Of a stretch of DNA of 13,546 nt, positions 1 through 6,139 are shown one piece after another. This DNA is from Bacteroidota bacterium (GTDB taxonomy: Bacteria; Bacteroidota; Bacteroidia; Flavobacteriales; Flavobacteriaceae): the NCBI GenBank assembly GCA_021793535.1, contig JAJYSO010000018.1, positions 1 through 13,546 of the forward strand. The letters run 5' to 3'. How positions within the stretch are numbered: the first letter of the stretch is position 1; the number at the start of each line of letters is the position of its first letter. Under the pieces are notes generated by a model. The model searched no databases, was not told the origin of the DNA, and worked only from the letters and a program-made list of their open reading frames with translations. A program made the translations under genes and the position numbers.

Positions 1-576
1 GCCTTAAATTTAGCTATTTATATGGCCAATGCGTATGCAACCGGATATGGAGGAAAGTATATTGCCACCCAAAGTATCTTGATGAACATTTGGTTATTTT
101 TTTCTTTTTTTATCGATGGCTTTGCCGATGCCGGCAATGCAATTGGGGGACGTCTACTTGGTGCCAGGGCCTATAAGCAACTTTGGAAGTTGACCTTGGA
201 TGTCAGTAAATATGCCGTAATAATAGCCTGCATATTGATGGGAGTCTGTTTCCTTTTGTACAATGATATAGGGCGCATCTTCAATAAGGATACTGAAGTT
301 TTAGTGGTGTTTGCTGCTAGTTTTTGGATGGTTATTTTAATGCAACCTCTCAATGCAGTAACCTATGTTTTTGATGGAATTTTTAAAGGCTTGGGAGAGG
401 CCAAATATTTGAGAAATAGTCAGATCGTCGCTACCTTTATGGGGTTTATTCCCGTTTTGCTTTTGGGAGATCACTGGGGAGGAAAACTCTATGCGATTTG
501 GGCAGCTTTCGCGATCTGGATGTTGATCAGGGGTACCGCACTGGTTTGGCGGTTTAGAAAAAAATATTTAGTATAA
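1..576 (+). CDS. MATE-family multidrug/DinF-like exporter, C-terminal part (partial)
   Basis: The reading frame is open from base 1, so the gene starts outside the window and only about the last 191 codons are present. The protein is very hydrophobic, with about five membrane segments separated by short basic loops (roughly residues 30-46, 72-90, 103-125, 140-155 and 163-180), and ends in a basic tail (RKKYLV). The stretch GFADAGNAIGGRLLGA matches the motif that opens the second half of MATE transporters of the DinF branch, where polar and glycine residues line the cation/drug path. Such proteins export cationic drugs or metabolites using Na+ or H+ gradients across the inner membrane. The substrate cannot be told from the sequence. 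The Met codon at base 22 lies inside the domain and is not a credible start. The gene converges on the radical SAM gene downstream. Confidence 0.85.
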   Translation, partial: ALNLAIYMANAYATGYGGKYIATQSILMNIWLFFSFFIDGFADAGNAIGGRLLGARAYKQLWKLTLDVSKYAVIIACILMGVCFLLYNDIGRIFNKDTEVLVVFAASFWMVILMQPLNAVTYVFDGIFKGLGEAKYLRNSQIVATFMGFIPVLLLGDHWGGKLYAIWAAFAIWMLIRGTALVWRFRKKYLV

Positions 577-584
577 ATCGGTTT

Positions 585-617
585 AAAAAAAGAAAGCGGA
601 GGGTGAGGTTCGCCCAC
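585..617 (-). terminator. Possible terminator of the radical SAM gene
   Basis: Reading the minus strand past the stop codon at 642, there is a stem GTGGG/CTCAC (617-613 with 607-603, one G-U pair, 5-nt loop). A short spacer follows, then an uninterrupted run of seven T (591-585). The stem is short and the T run is 11 nt away from it, so this is a weak candidate. It sits in the only gap between two convergent genes, which is where a terminator is expected. Confidence 0.3.
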
Positions 618-641
618 TGCCCTACTGGTCAAACCGTTATT

Positions 642-1715
642 TTAAAAGAGGGTATATTGTGTTCCATTTTGGTGATGAAATAGCGTGGTGTTTAAGGAAG
701 GCCAGTGCCGATGAGGCCAATACTTGTTTCGGGCGATTTTGAATTGTTGGGCAATCTGGCGTGCGATTTCACCTTCGCCTTTGAAGCGTTTGTTGAAACG
801 ACTTTCATTGAGCTTTCCATTGTGGCAAGATTTGATGAGCTGTAAAACTTTGCTGGCTCGATCTGGCCATGTTTTTTCGATCCAATCGGTAAAGAGTTCT
901 CCCACGGCTCCATTGAGGTGGATTAGCGAGTAGTGTGCTGTCCAAGCGCCGGCCTCCGAGGCCCTTTTGAGTAGTGGAAAGATCTCGTGGCTATTGATTC
1001 CCGGGATGATGGGGGCCATCATAACAGCTACTGGGATTTGATGCTGTGCTAATCTTTCGACGGCTATAAAGCGCTTTTTGATTGTAGAGGTGCGGGGCTC
1101 CATTGCCCGACGAGTCTCTTCAGAGAGACTGGTGATGGAGATGTTGACCTTCACTAGATTGTCTTTGGCTAGTTCCTGTAAGAGGTCTAAATCTCTGAGC
1201 AGCAAAGCATTTTTGGTGATGATCCCAACGGGGTGCTTGTATTGCAACATGACCTTGAGGCATTGGCGAGTGAGTTCCTTTTGGCGTTCAATGGGCTGGT
1301 AGCAATCTGTGTTCCCAGAAAGCACGATGGTGTGAGGTATCCATCCTTTTTTTCGTAAAGTCTTTTCCAATAGAAGGGGAGCGTTTTCTTTAAAAAGCAC
1401 TTGTTTTTCAAAATCTAATCCAGGTCCGTACCCCCAATATTGATGTGAATTTCTAGCATAGCAATATACACAACCATGTTCACATCCTTGATAAGGATTC
1501 ATGGAGTATTGGAAACGTAAATCCGGACTGGTTACTTTGTTGACAATGGTTTTAGGAAAGATACTATGGAAGTGCGTGTGGGGGTCTACCGCCTGTTCTT
1601 CCTTTTCTACTTCACAATAGTTGAGGTATTCAATATCGGGGATATGCCTATAGCGGTCGAATTTATTCGGCATATTTTTCTGAGCTCCCCTCCCTTTAAT
1701 GTGCACTTTTTTCAC
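642..1715 (-). CDS. PA0069-family radical SAM protein
   Basis: A 357-aa radical SAM enzyme. Residues 78-85 read CEHGCVYC, the CxxxCxxC signature that binds the [4Fe-4S] cluster cleaving S-adenosylmethionine (Cys78, Cys82, Cys85), followed by the usual YARNSH. The order of motifs (KGRGAxxN near the start, SGNTDCYQPIE after the cluster motif, FKGEGEIA near the end) is that of the PA0069/Rv2578c family, related in fold to spore photoproduct lyase. Its reaction is not established, so no function is assigned. The chosen start is a GTG at 1715. The KGRGA motif at residues 7-11 is a family N-terminal hallmark and would be lost if the ATG at residue 15 were used. Transcription probably starts from the -7 element just upstream. 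It converges with the MATE gene. Confidence 0.88.
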   Translation of the reverse strand: MKKVHIKGRGAQKNMPNKFDRYRHIPDIEYLNYCEVEKEEQAVDPHTHFHSIFPKTIVNKVTSPDLRFQYSMNPYQGCEHGCVYCYARNSHQYWGYGPGLDFEKQVLFKENAPLLLEKTLRKKGWIPHTIVLSGNTDCYQPIERQKELTRQCLKVMLQYKHPVGIITKNALLLRDLDLLQELAKDNLVKVNISITSLSEETRRAMEPRTSTIKKRFIAVERLAQHQIPVAVMMAPIIPGINSHEIFPLLKRASEAGAWTAHYSLIHLNGAVGELFTDWIEKTWPDRASKVLQLIKSCHNGKLNESRFNKRFKGEGEIARQIAQQFKIARNKYWPHRHWPSLNTTLFHHQNGTQYTLF

Positions 1716-1734
1716 GGTTAGCGTTTGTACTCAA

Positions 1735-1742
1735 CAAACATA
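1735..1742 (-). promoter_or_regulatory. Bacteroidota -7 element for the radical SAM gene
   Basis: The minus strand reads TATGTTTG here, an exact match to TAnnTTTG, the -7 box recognised by the primary sigma factor of Bacteroidota. It lies 19 nt upstream of the GTG start. No TTTG is found at the expected -33 spacing, so the assignment rests on the one box and its position. Confidence 0.4.
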
Positions 1743-1805
1743 AAGAATAAATGGGATAAAATCCATAAAATAGGAAATTTTCCATAAATAATATTTTGCA
1801 AAACC

Positions 1806-1821
1806 TACTCGTGGAGGAGTA
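1806..1821 (-). terminator. Possible terminator of the GIN-domain gene
   Basis: Nine nucleotides after the stop codon of the GIN-domain gene, the minus strand forms TACTC/GAGTA with a 6-nt loop. The stem can be extended by CC/GG across a 2-nt bulge and is followed by TTTT. It is short but correctly placed. Directly beyond it is the 10-bp palindrome TTTTGCAAAA (1794-1803). Confidence 0.35.
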
Positions 1822-1829
1822 TTGGCTTT

Positions 1830-2504
1830 TTAATTCATGCGATGGACTTTTCCGCCGGCGGTAATCTTTTCTGTGATTTCAGGGTTTCCATAAATGTAAA
1901 TATTTCCCCCTAAATTGACTTGAGCCTCTACAGCATCCAATACTCGAATTTCCATCTCACCACCGGCAGAAATGCTGACCGTCGCATTTTTTGCGGTGAG
2001 GTCTCGACTTTCGATGCTGCCGCCGCTGTTGATATCGGCTTGAAGGTGGTCGGTATTTCCCGAAAGCTCAATAGTGGCGCCTGAAGTGGCCTTTACATTG
2101 AGCGTTTTGGTTTGAATCCCGAGATCGATGGCCCCTCCTTTATTGGCTGTGAGGGCTAAAGCGGTAGCTTCCAGTTCTTGATCGGCCGTAATCAAAGCAC
2201 CGTTTGCTGCAGTTAGTTTGTCAATCCTTTTGTAATACAGGGTAGCCTTCGTTTGTTCTCCTCTCATAAATCGTGTGGTTTTCATACGAATTCTCAGGCT
2301 ACCTTGTCTGTTATTCACAATCACGTTGTCCGCTTCGTCACCTGTAATTTCGAGTTGATTTTCATCAGCTGGAACCAGATGAAGAGTAATCCGATCTGCT
2401 ACTCTTATCTCTGAAAAATCCCCTAAGTTTCGATGGACTTGAGCGCTACTCAGGCAGGGGAATGCCAATAGAGAAAGCAGTAGCCATAGCGGTAGAGTCT
2501 TCAT
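1830..2504 (-). CDS. Secreted GIN-domain (DUF2807) protein
   Basis: A 224-aa protein beginning with a clear signal peptide: basic MK, a Leu-rich core to about residue 17, then CLSSAQ with probable cleavage after Ala21. The mature part starts with the typical GIN-domain opening (LGDFSEIRVADRITLHLV), with ITGDEAD following. The rest is a regular run of short beta-strand repeats rich in Gly, Ser, Ala and Thr (GATIELSGNTDHLQAD, GGSIESRDL and similar), as expected of a right-handed beta-solenoid. The domain is common in Bacteroidota, where it is called putative auto-transporter adhesin, head GIN domain. Its role is unknown, and export to periplasm or cell surface is inferred. Length is normal for a single-domain member and no membrane anchor or lipobox is present. 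The gene is divergent from the zinc metallopeptidase across 270 nt. Confidence 0.85.
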   Translation of the reverse strand: MKTLPLWLLLSLLAFPCLSSAQVHRNLGDFSEIRVADRITLHLVPADENQLEITGDEADNVIVNNRQGSLRIRMKTTRFMRGEQTKATLYYKRIDKLTAANGALITADQELEATALALTANKGGAIDLGIQTKTLNVKATSGATIELSGNTDHLQADINSGGSIESRDLTAKNATVSISAGGEMEIRVLDAVEAQVNLGGNIYIYGNPEITEKITAGGKVHRMN

Positions 2505-2530
2505 GCGTCTGGGTTTAGAAATTTAAAGAT

Positions 2531-2548
2531 ACCAAAATTACCAAAATT
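2531..2548 (-). promoter_or_regulatory. Tandem 9-bp repeat forming the GIN-gene -7 element
   Basis: The plus strand carries ACCAAAATT twice without a gap (2531-2539 and 2540-2548). On the minus strand the junction creates TAATTTTG (2540-2533), an exact TAnnTTTG match 28 nt upstream of the GIN-gene ATG. The second copy gives an alternative GAATTTTG one turn away. No convincing -33 TTTG was found. Confidence 0.4.
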
Positions 2549-2591
2549 CACCTCCTTCTATTTCCTGTTTCTTTAGTGCCTCAAGTGCGCC

Positions 2592-2620
2592 TTGCCCTTT
2601 ATACCATTGTGAGGGGGCAA
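2592..2620. repeat. Inverted repeat in the divergent intergenic region
   Basis: TTGCCCTTT (2592-2600) pairs with AGGGGGCAA (2612-2620), giving nine pairs on the plus strand (two of them G-U) around an 11-nt loop. A run of A follows on the plus strand, so in the minus direction the T run precedes the hairpin, and neither direction resembles a terminator. It lies between the two divergent starts at 2504 and 2775. It could be an operator or chance structure. Confidence 0.3.
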
Positions 2621-2738
2621 AAAAAGGTGTAGTTTTTGAAGTTTAAGCCGAGAGCATCAGGCCTCATATCTTTTTATATCCATGGTAAAAATTCTTAAAA
2701 ATTGGTTATATATCAATGAATACAGGTGGCTCAGCGGC

Positions 2739-2746
2739 TAATTTTG
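2739..2746 (+). promoter_or_regulatory. -7 element for the zinc metallopeptidase gene
   Basis: TAATTTTG followed by C is an exact match to the Bacteroidota -7 consensus TAnnTTTG. It ends 28 nt before the ATG at 2775, which leaves a leader of about 20 nt. No -33 TTTG at correct spacing is visible. Confidence 0.45.
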
Positions 2747-2774
2747 CTATCTTCGAAAGCTCAAAAAAAAGAAC

Positions 2775-3464
2775 ATGATAGGGTATTATTTTTTAATTGG
2801 AATCATCATGCTTTTTAGTTGGCTGGTGCAATCCAGGCTGAAAGCAAAATTTAAAAAGTACGCAAAAGTGCAGCTTTCCAACGGGTTAAGTGGAGAGGAA
2901 ATTGCTCAGAAAATGCTTTCGGACCATGGAATAAGGGATGTACGGGTCATTTCCACCCCCGGTCAATTGACCGATCATTACAATCCGCAAGACAAAACAG
3001 TGAATTTAAGTGAAGCGGTATTTCACCAGCGCAATGCCGCCGCTGCTGCTGTGGCGGCGCATGAATGTGGTCATGCCGTTCAACATGCTAAGGCGTATAA
3101 ATGGCTGGCTCTTCGCAGCACTTTGGTCCCTTTTGTCAGTGTAGCTTCGCGATTTAGTCAATGGATTATTTTGGCAGGAATTATTTTAATGGGAATGCAA
3201 TTGTTTGGCTTTGGTCAATTGGTGTTGTGGCTGGGGATTGCTTTTTTTGCCGCAGGAACCCTATTTAGTTTTGTTACCCTTCCAGTCGAATACGATGCGA
3301 GTCGCCGGGCGTTAGCCTGGTTAAAAGACGATCAGGTGATCGAGCCTCAAGAATACGAGGGAGCGAAAGATGCCTTAAAATGGGCTGCTCGGACCTATGT
3401 GGTTGCCGCTTTGGGCTCCTTGGCTATGTTGATTTATTGGATTTTAATGGCCAATAGACGCTAG
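2775..3464 (+). CDS. Membrane zinc metallopeptidase (YugP / Zn_peptidase_2 family)
   Basis: A 229-aa integral membrane protein. An N-terminal membrane helix (about residues 3-19) is followed by a soluble stretch and then the zinc-binding motif HECGH (His96, Glu97, His100). The third part has hydrophobic segments at about 113-125, 130-148, 150-169 and 207-225. VEYDASRRAL (residues 171-180), after the fourth segment, is the conserved block that supplies a further acidic zinc ligand in this family. Length and order fit YugP-type putative neutral zinc metallopeptidases (PF04298), whose physiological substrates are not known. The active site probably sits at the inner membrane. The A-rich leader (AAAAAAAAGAAC) before the ATG is typical for Bacteroidota, which rarely use a strong Shine-Dalgarno site. 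It is followed after 86 nt by the glutaryl-CoA dehydrogenase gene, which has its own promoter element. Confidence 0.88.
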   Translation: MIGYYFLIGIIMLFSWLVQSRLKAKFKKYAKVQLSNGLSGEEIAQKMLSDHGIRDVRVISTPGQLTDHYNPQDKTVNLSEAVFHQRNAAAAAVAAHECGHAVQHAKAYKWLALRSTLVPFVSVASRFSQWIILAGIILMGMQLFGFGQLVLWLGIAFFAAGTLFSFVTLPVEYDASRRALAWLKDDQVIEPQEYEGAKDALKWAARTYVVAALGSLAMLIYWILMANRR

Positions 3465-3486
3465 TTGGGGAGAGAAGGTGCAAAAT

Positions 3487-3500
3487 CCGATGTAAATCGG
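3487..3500. repeat. Small hairpin between the metallopeptidase and dehydrogenase genes
   Basis: CCGAT and ATCGG form a perfect 5-bp stem around the 4-nt loop GTAA, 22 nt after the metallopeptidase stop codon. No T run follows, so it is not a convincing intrinsic terminator. Confidence 0.25.
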
Positions 3501-3522
3501 CAAAGGATAGGAGTTTATTCTT

Positions 3523-3530
3523 TACTTTTG
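3523..3530 (+). promoter_or_regulatory. -7 element for the glutaryl-CoA dehydrogenase gene
   Basis: TACTTTTG matches TAnnTTTG exactly and lies 20 nt upstream of the ATG at 3551. It suggests that this gene is transcribed on its own and not only by read-through from the metallopeptidase gene. A -33 TTTG is not evident. Confidence 0.45.
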
Positions 3531-3550
3531 AAAATCTTAAAAATCAAACC

Positions 3551-4729
3551 ATGAAAACAGATAATTTTCAGTCTCCTGACTACTATAATATGGACGCTTT
3601 GCTGTCCGATGAGCATAAAATGGTACGTGATGCAGCTCGGGATTGGGTAAAACGTGAAGTATCGCCCATAATTGAGGATGCTGCACAAAAATCCGAATTC
3701 CCCACAAGCATTATCAAAGGTCTGGCAGAAATTGGTGCCTTTGGTCCTTATATTCCTACCGAATACGGTGGAGCGGGCTTAGACCAAATTTCCTATGGGT
3801 TGATTATGCAAGAAATTGAACGCGGGGATAGCGGTGTTCGTTCAACGGCTTCTGTGCAATCCTCCTTGGTGATGTACCCTATCTATAAATTTGGTTCGGA
3901 AGAGCAACGGAAGAAATACTTACCCAAGCTGGCTACTGGGGAAATGATGGGCTGTTTTGGGTTGACAGAACCTGATCACGGATCAAATCCGAGTGGAATG
4001 TTAACTCGCTATGAAGATAAAGGGGATCACGTTTTGTTAAATGGGGCTAAGATGTGGATTTCCAATGCTCCTTTTGCAGATATCGCTGTGGTATGGGCAA
4101 AAAATGAAAAAGGACGAATTAATGGACTCATTGTTGAGCGGGGAATGGAAGGGTTTTCAACTCCAGAGACACACAACAAATGGTCCCTTAGGGCATCGGC
4201 AACTGGAGAATTGATTTTTGATAATGTCAAAGTTCCCAAAGACAATATTTTACCTGGGAAAGATGGGTTGGGAGCACCTCTTACCTGTTTGGATTCTGCC
4301 CGATATGGAATTGCTTGGGGAGCCATAGGTGCTGCCATGGATTGTTATCATACGGCCTTGAATTATGCCAAGGAACGCGTACAGTTTGGAAAACCTATTG
4401 CTGGGTTCCAATTGCAACAAAAAAAATTGGCAGAGATGATTACCGAAATCACCAAAGCCCAATTATTGACCTTTAGGTTGGGACAATTGCGGAATGAGGA
4501 CAAGGCTAGCGGTGCACAAATATCGATGGCCAAGAGAAATAACGTTGCCATGGCCAAGCATATTGCCAGCGAAGCCCGCCAGATGTTAGGAGGAATGGGG
4601 ATTACAGGTGAATACAGCATTATGCGTCACATGATGAATTTGGAAAGTGTGATTACTTATGAAGGAACACACGATGTACATTTGCTCATAACCGGACAAG
4701 ATATTACCGGGCTTTCAGCCTTTAAATAA
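3551..4729 (+). CDS. gcdH: Glutaryl-CoA dehydrogenase (acyl-CoA dehydrogenase family)
   Basis: A 392-aa FAD-dependent enzyme of normal length for the family. It should oxidise and decarboxylate glutaryl-CoA to crotonyl-CoA in the cytoplasm, a late step of lysine and tryptophan breakdown, passing electrons to an electron-transfer flavoprotein. Visible signatures are RSTASVQSSLVMYPI (residues 97-111), where Arg97 matches the Arg that binds the glutaryl carboxylate in human GCDH; the FAD/substrate motif CFGLTEPDHGSNPSGM (135-150); WISNAPFADIAVVWA; RERVQFGKPI-like KERVQFGKPI (274-283); and TYEGTHDVH, where Glu371 corresponds to the catalytic base Glu370. These together separate it from short- and medium-chain acyl-CoA dehydrogenases. 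It stands alone, with no other lysine-degradation gene in view. It converges with the cytochrome gene across 47 nt, which shows no clear terminator, only the direct repeat GATTCTT. Confidence 0.92.
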   Translation: MKTDNFQSPDYYNMDALLSDEHKMVRDAARDWVKREVSPIIEDAAQKSEFPTSIIKGLAEIGAFGPYIPTEYGGAGLDQISYGLIMQEIERGDSGVRSTASVQSSLVMYPIYKFGSEEQRKKYLPKLATGEMMGCFGLTEPDHGSNPSGMLTRYEDKGDHVLLNGAKMWISNAPFADIAVVWAKNEKGRINGLIVERGMEGFSTPETHNKWSLRASATGELIFDNVKVPKDNILPGKDGLGAPLTCLDSARYGIAWGAIGAAMDCYHTALNYAKERVQFGKPIAGFQLQQKKLAEMITEITKAQLLTFRLGQLRNEDKASGAQISMAKRNNVAMAKHIASEARQMLGGMGITGEYSIMRHMMNLESVITYEGTHDVHLLITGQDITGLSAFK

Positions 4730-4776
4730 AAGAGGGACTCGGAACTGTTGATTTTGATCGATTCTTGGAAGATTCT

Positions 4777-5748
4777 TTAAAAGTCAAAGGGCCCGAATTG
4801 GTGTCGGGATTGTGGGATACGGTCTGCATAGGGCCCATAAGGCGTATCTATTGGTTTTTTAGTTAAATCGGGATAATCCTTTTCTTTGTTGGCCTTTTCC
4901 GGTCGGGGAAAGGAGTTGATGTAAGCGGCTACATCATAGGCTTCTTCATCAGTGAGCTGCGGGCTATCGTAAGTGACCCCTAAGGGCATGTTTCCTTTGA
5001 TAAACCGAGCGGCCATCAATACGCGGTGCATTCCTGCTCCATCGTTAAAAGAATCAGGTCCCCATAACGGAGGGTAAAGGTATTGTTCGGTGCCGGGTTC
5101 TTTTAAGCCTTCCCCATCCGATTGATGGCACATTACACAATAGTGTTGGTAGACTTGCTTTCCTTTTTCGGGAAGAGCACTGCGTTTGGGAATTTGAAGA
5201 GAAACAAAGCCTTGTCCTTCTATCCGCCTTTTATTTTCCATAGGACTTAAATAATTGATATAGGCAACCATGGCTTTCATCTCTGGGCTGTCCAGGGCGA
5301 TGGGTTTTCCATTTAGGCTGCGCTCTAAGCAGCCATTGATGCGCTCCTGCAGGCTTCCCATTTTATCTTCTCTTGCTCTGTACATGGGAAAGAGATTGGA
5401 CAGGCCAATGAAAGGGGCTGCATAGGCTTTTGTACCTTTATCCAGATGACAATGGGTACAAGATAAGTTGTTGTATTGCCCCTGTTGGTTTAGATAAACC
5501 CCCGTCTGCGCGATGATTTGTTCTCCTTTTTGGGCAAGCCGACCTTCTTTGGTGTCTGGGAAGGCTTTCTTTTTAAAGTCTAAAATCGGGGACATAGAGG
5601 ACTTGGGCAATCGTTGGTAGGATTGGTCTACTACCCTTGTCTTGTCGGGCTGCTTCGAAGGCTGTTTTTGACAAGTACAAAGTACAAAACAACCGACTCC
5701 CATTAATAACCAGAATTTTTTTCTAGGAAGAAAGGAAAAACAGACCAT
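4777..5748 (-). CDS. TsdA-like diheme cytochrome c (putative thiosulfate dehydrogenase / tetrathionate reductase)
   Basis: The start is taken as the ATG at 5748 (323 aa). A TTG two codons further upstream is in frame but less likely. The N-terminus has basic RKK, a hydrophobic core and LCTC, so export and perhaps lipid attachment at a Cys are likely, though the lipobox is imperfect. Numbering from the TTG, two heme c sites are present: CTHCH (Cys99, Cys102, His103) and CVMCH (Cys206, Cys209, His210). Between them, ERINGCLERSLNG places Cys142 where TsdA enzymes have the axial Cys ligand of heme 1, 68 residues before the heme 2 His as in Allochromatium TsdA. PPLWGPDSFNDGAGM and KGNMPLG (Met256, preceded by Asn255) are further TsdA features. 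TsdA couples two thiosulfates to tetrathionate, or runs in reverse, in the periplasm. Electron partner unknown; no sox genes nearby. A general diheme cytochrome function remains possible. Confidence 0.75.
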   Translation of the reverse strand: MVCFSFLPRKKFWLLMGVGCFVLCTCQKQPSKQPDKTRVVDQSYQRLPKSSMSPILDFKKKAFPDTKEGRLAQKGEQIIAQTGVYLNQQGQYNNLSCTHCHLDKGTKAYAAPFIGLSNLFPMYRAREDKMGSLQERINGCLERSLNGKPIALDSPEMKAMVAYINYLSPMENKRRIEGQGFVSLQIPKRSALPEKGKQVYQHYCVMCHQSDGEGLKEPGTEQYLYPPLWGPDSFNDGAGMHRVLMAARFIKGNMPLGVTYDSPQLTDEEAYDVAAYINSFPRPEKANKEKDYPDLTKKPIDTPYGPYADRIPQSRHQFGPFDF

Positions 5749-5864
5749 GTTCAATAGTTAAGTTCTGTTTAAAGATAATCATTTCAGAAGATATCTTGAT
5801 GTTAACCGTGTCGGTATAGCACTAGGCGTGTTTTGGACACGAAGCTCACAAGAGGAGAGGGCAG

Positions 5865-5889
5865 TTTAAGCTCGTCCGAACAGCTTAAA
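5865..5889. repeat. Perfect 8-bp inverted repeat (hairpin)
   Basis: TTTAAGCT (5865-5872) and AGCTTAAA (5882-5889) are exact reverse complements around a 9-nt loop. On the minus strand the hairpin begins 12 nt after the stop codon of the protein-like fragment at 5902-6012. That is the position of a terminator, but no long T run follows, so an intrinsic terminator is not certain. It could also be an operator upstream of the cytochrome gene. Confidence 0.4.
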
Positions 5890-5901
5890 AGAGTGAATTT
5901 C

Positions 5902-6012
5902 TTAAGGAAAGGGGGTATCCTTTTCACCCAGATAAGGATAGTAAAAGCCTTCATCCCGCTCTAAAATTGGGAGCTCTGGAAAAATGAATGTAGCTAAACC
6001 TCTGAAAAAAGG
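5902..6012 (-). pseudogene. Possible 3' remnant of a decayed gene
   Basis: On the minus strand, 36 sense codons run from just after an in-frame TAG (6015-6013) to a TAA (5904-5902). The translation is protein-like and rich in aromatic, Pro and acidic residues (it contains FPELPILERDEGFYYP and ends YLGEKDTPFP), unlike typical intergenic translation. There is no start codon in the fragment. Beyond the TAG the same frame stays open for a further 45 codons, to the end of the GGT-like gene. This could be the tail of a gene broken by the TAG and other lesions, or chance. I do not recognise the family. A hairpin just after the stop fits a former gene end. A 36-codon open stretch is not rare by chance, so confidence is low. 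Confidence 0.25.
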
Positions 6013-6139
6013 CTATTGACCAAGAATGAAGATGAGGTCCGCAGTTTTACAAAACAGAGCGTAAAACCCACTCATCGTTTTTTGCATGGGTGGGTGGTTC
6101 ACAATCGTATGGCGGCATTGATCAAAAGCCGGGGGCAGA

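Larger units (their letters stand above)
5749..6139. other. 391-nt region without an intact gene
   Basis: This gap separates the cytochrome gene from the GGT-like gene, both on the minus strand. It contains a weak -7-like box for the cytochrome gene (minus strand TATCTTTA, 5777-5770, one mismatch to TAnnTTTG, about 21 nt upstream of the ATG). It also holds a 10-bp palindrome AAGATATCTT (5788-5797), a 5-bp hairpin CGTGT/ACACG (5827-5841), the 8-bp hairpin at 5865-5889 and a protein-like minus-strand fragment at 5902-6012. No tRNA or complete gene was recognised. Confidence 0.6.

Noticed and set aside
2501..2774. Small RNA or short gene in the divergent intergenic region
   Set aside because: Only promoter-like boxes and one hairpin with unfavourable T-run position were found. 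No conserved RNA or coding pattern was recognised.
4730..4776. Possible terminator between the convergent dehydrogenase and cytochrome genes
   Set aside because: The repeated GATTCTT is a direct, not inverted, repeat, and only 4-bp stems form.
6013..6087. Small 24-codon minus-strand frame starting at an ATG (MQKTMSGFYALF...) just after the GGT-like gene
   Set aside because: Too short, without a promoter or recognisable motif. It is better treated as part of the possibly decayed frame described at 5902-6142.
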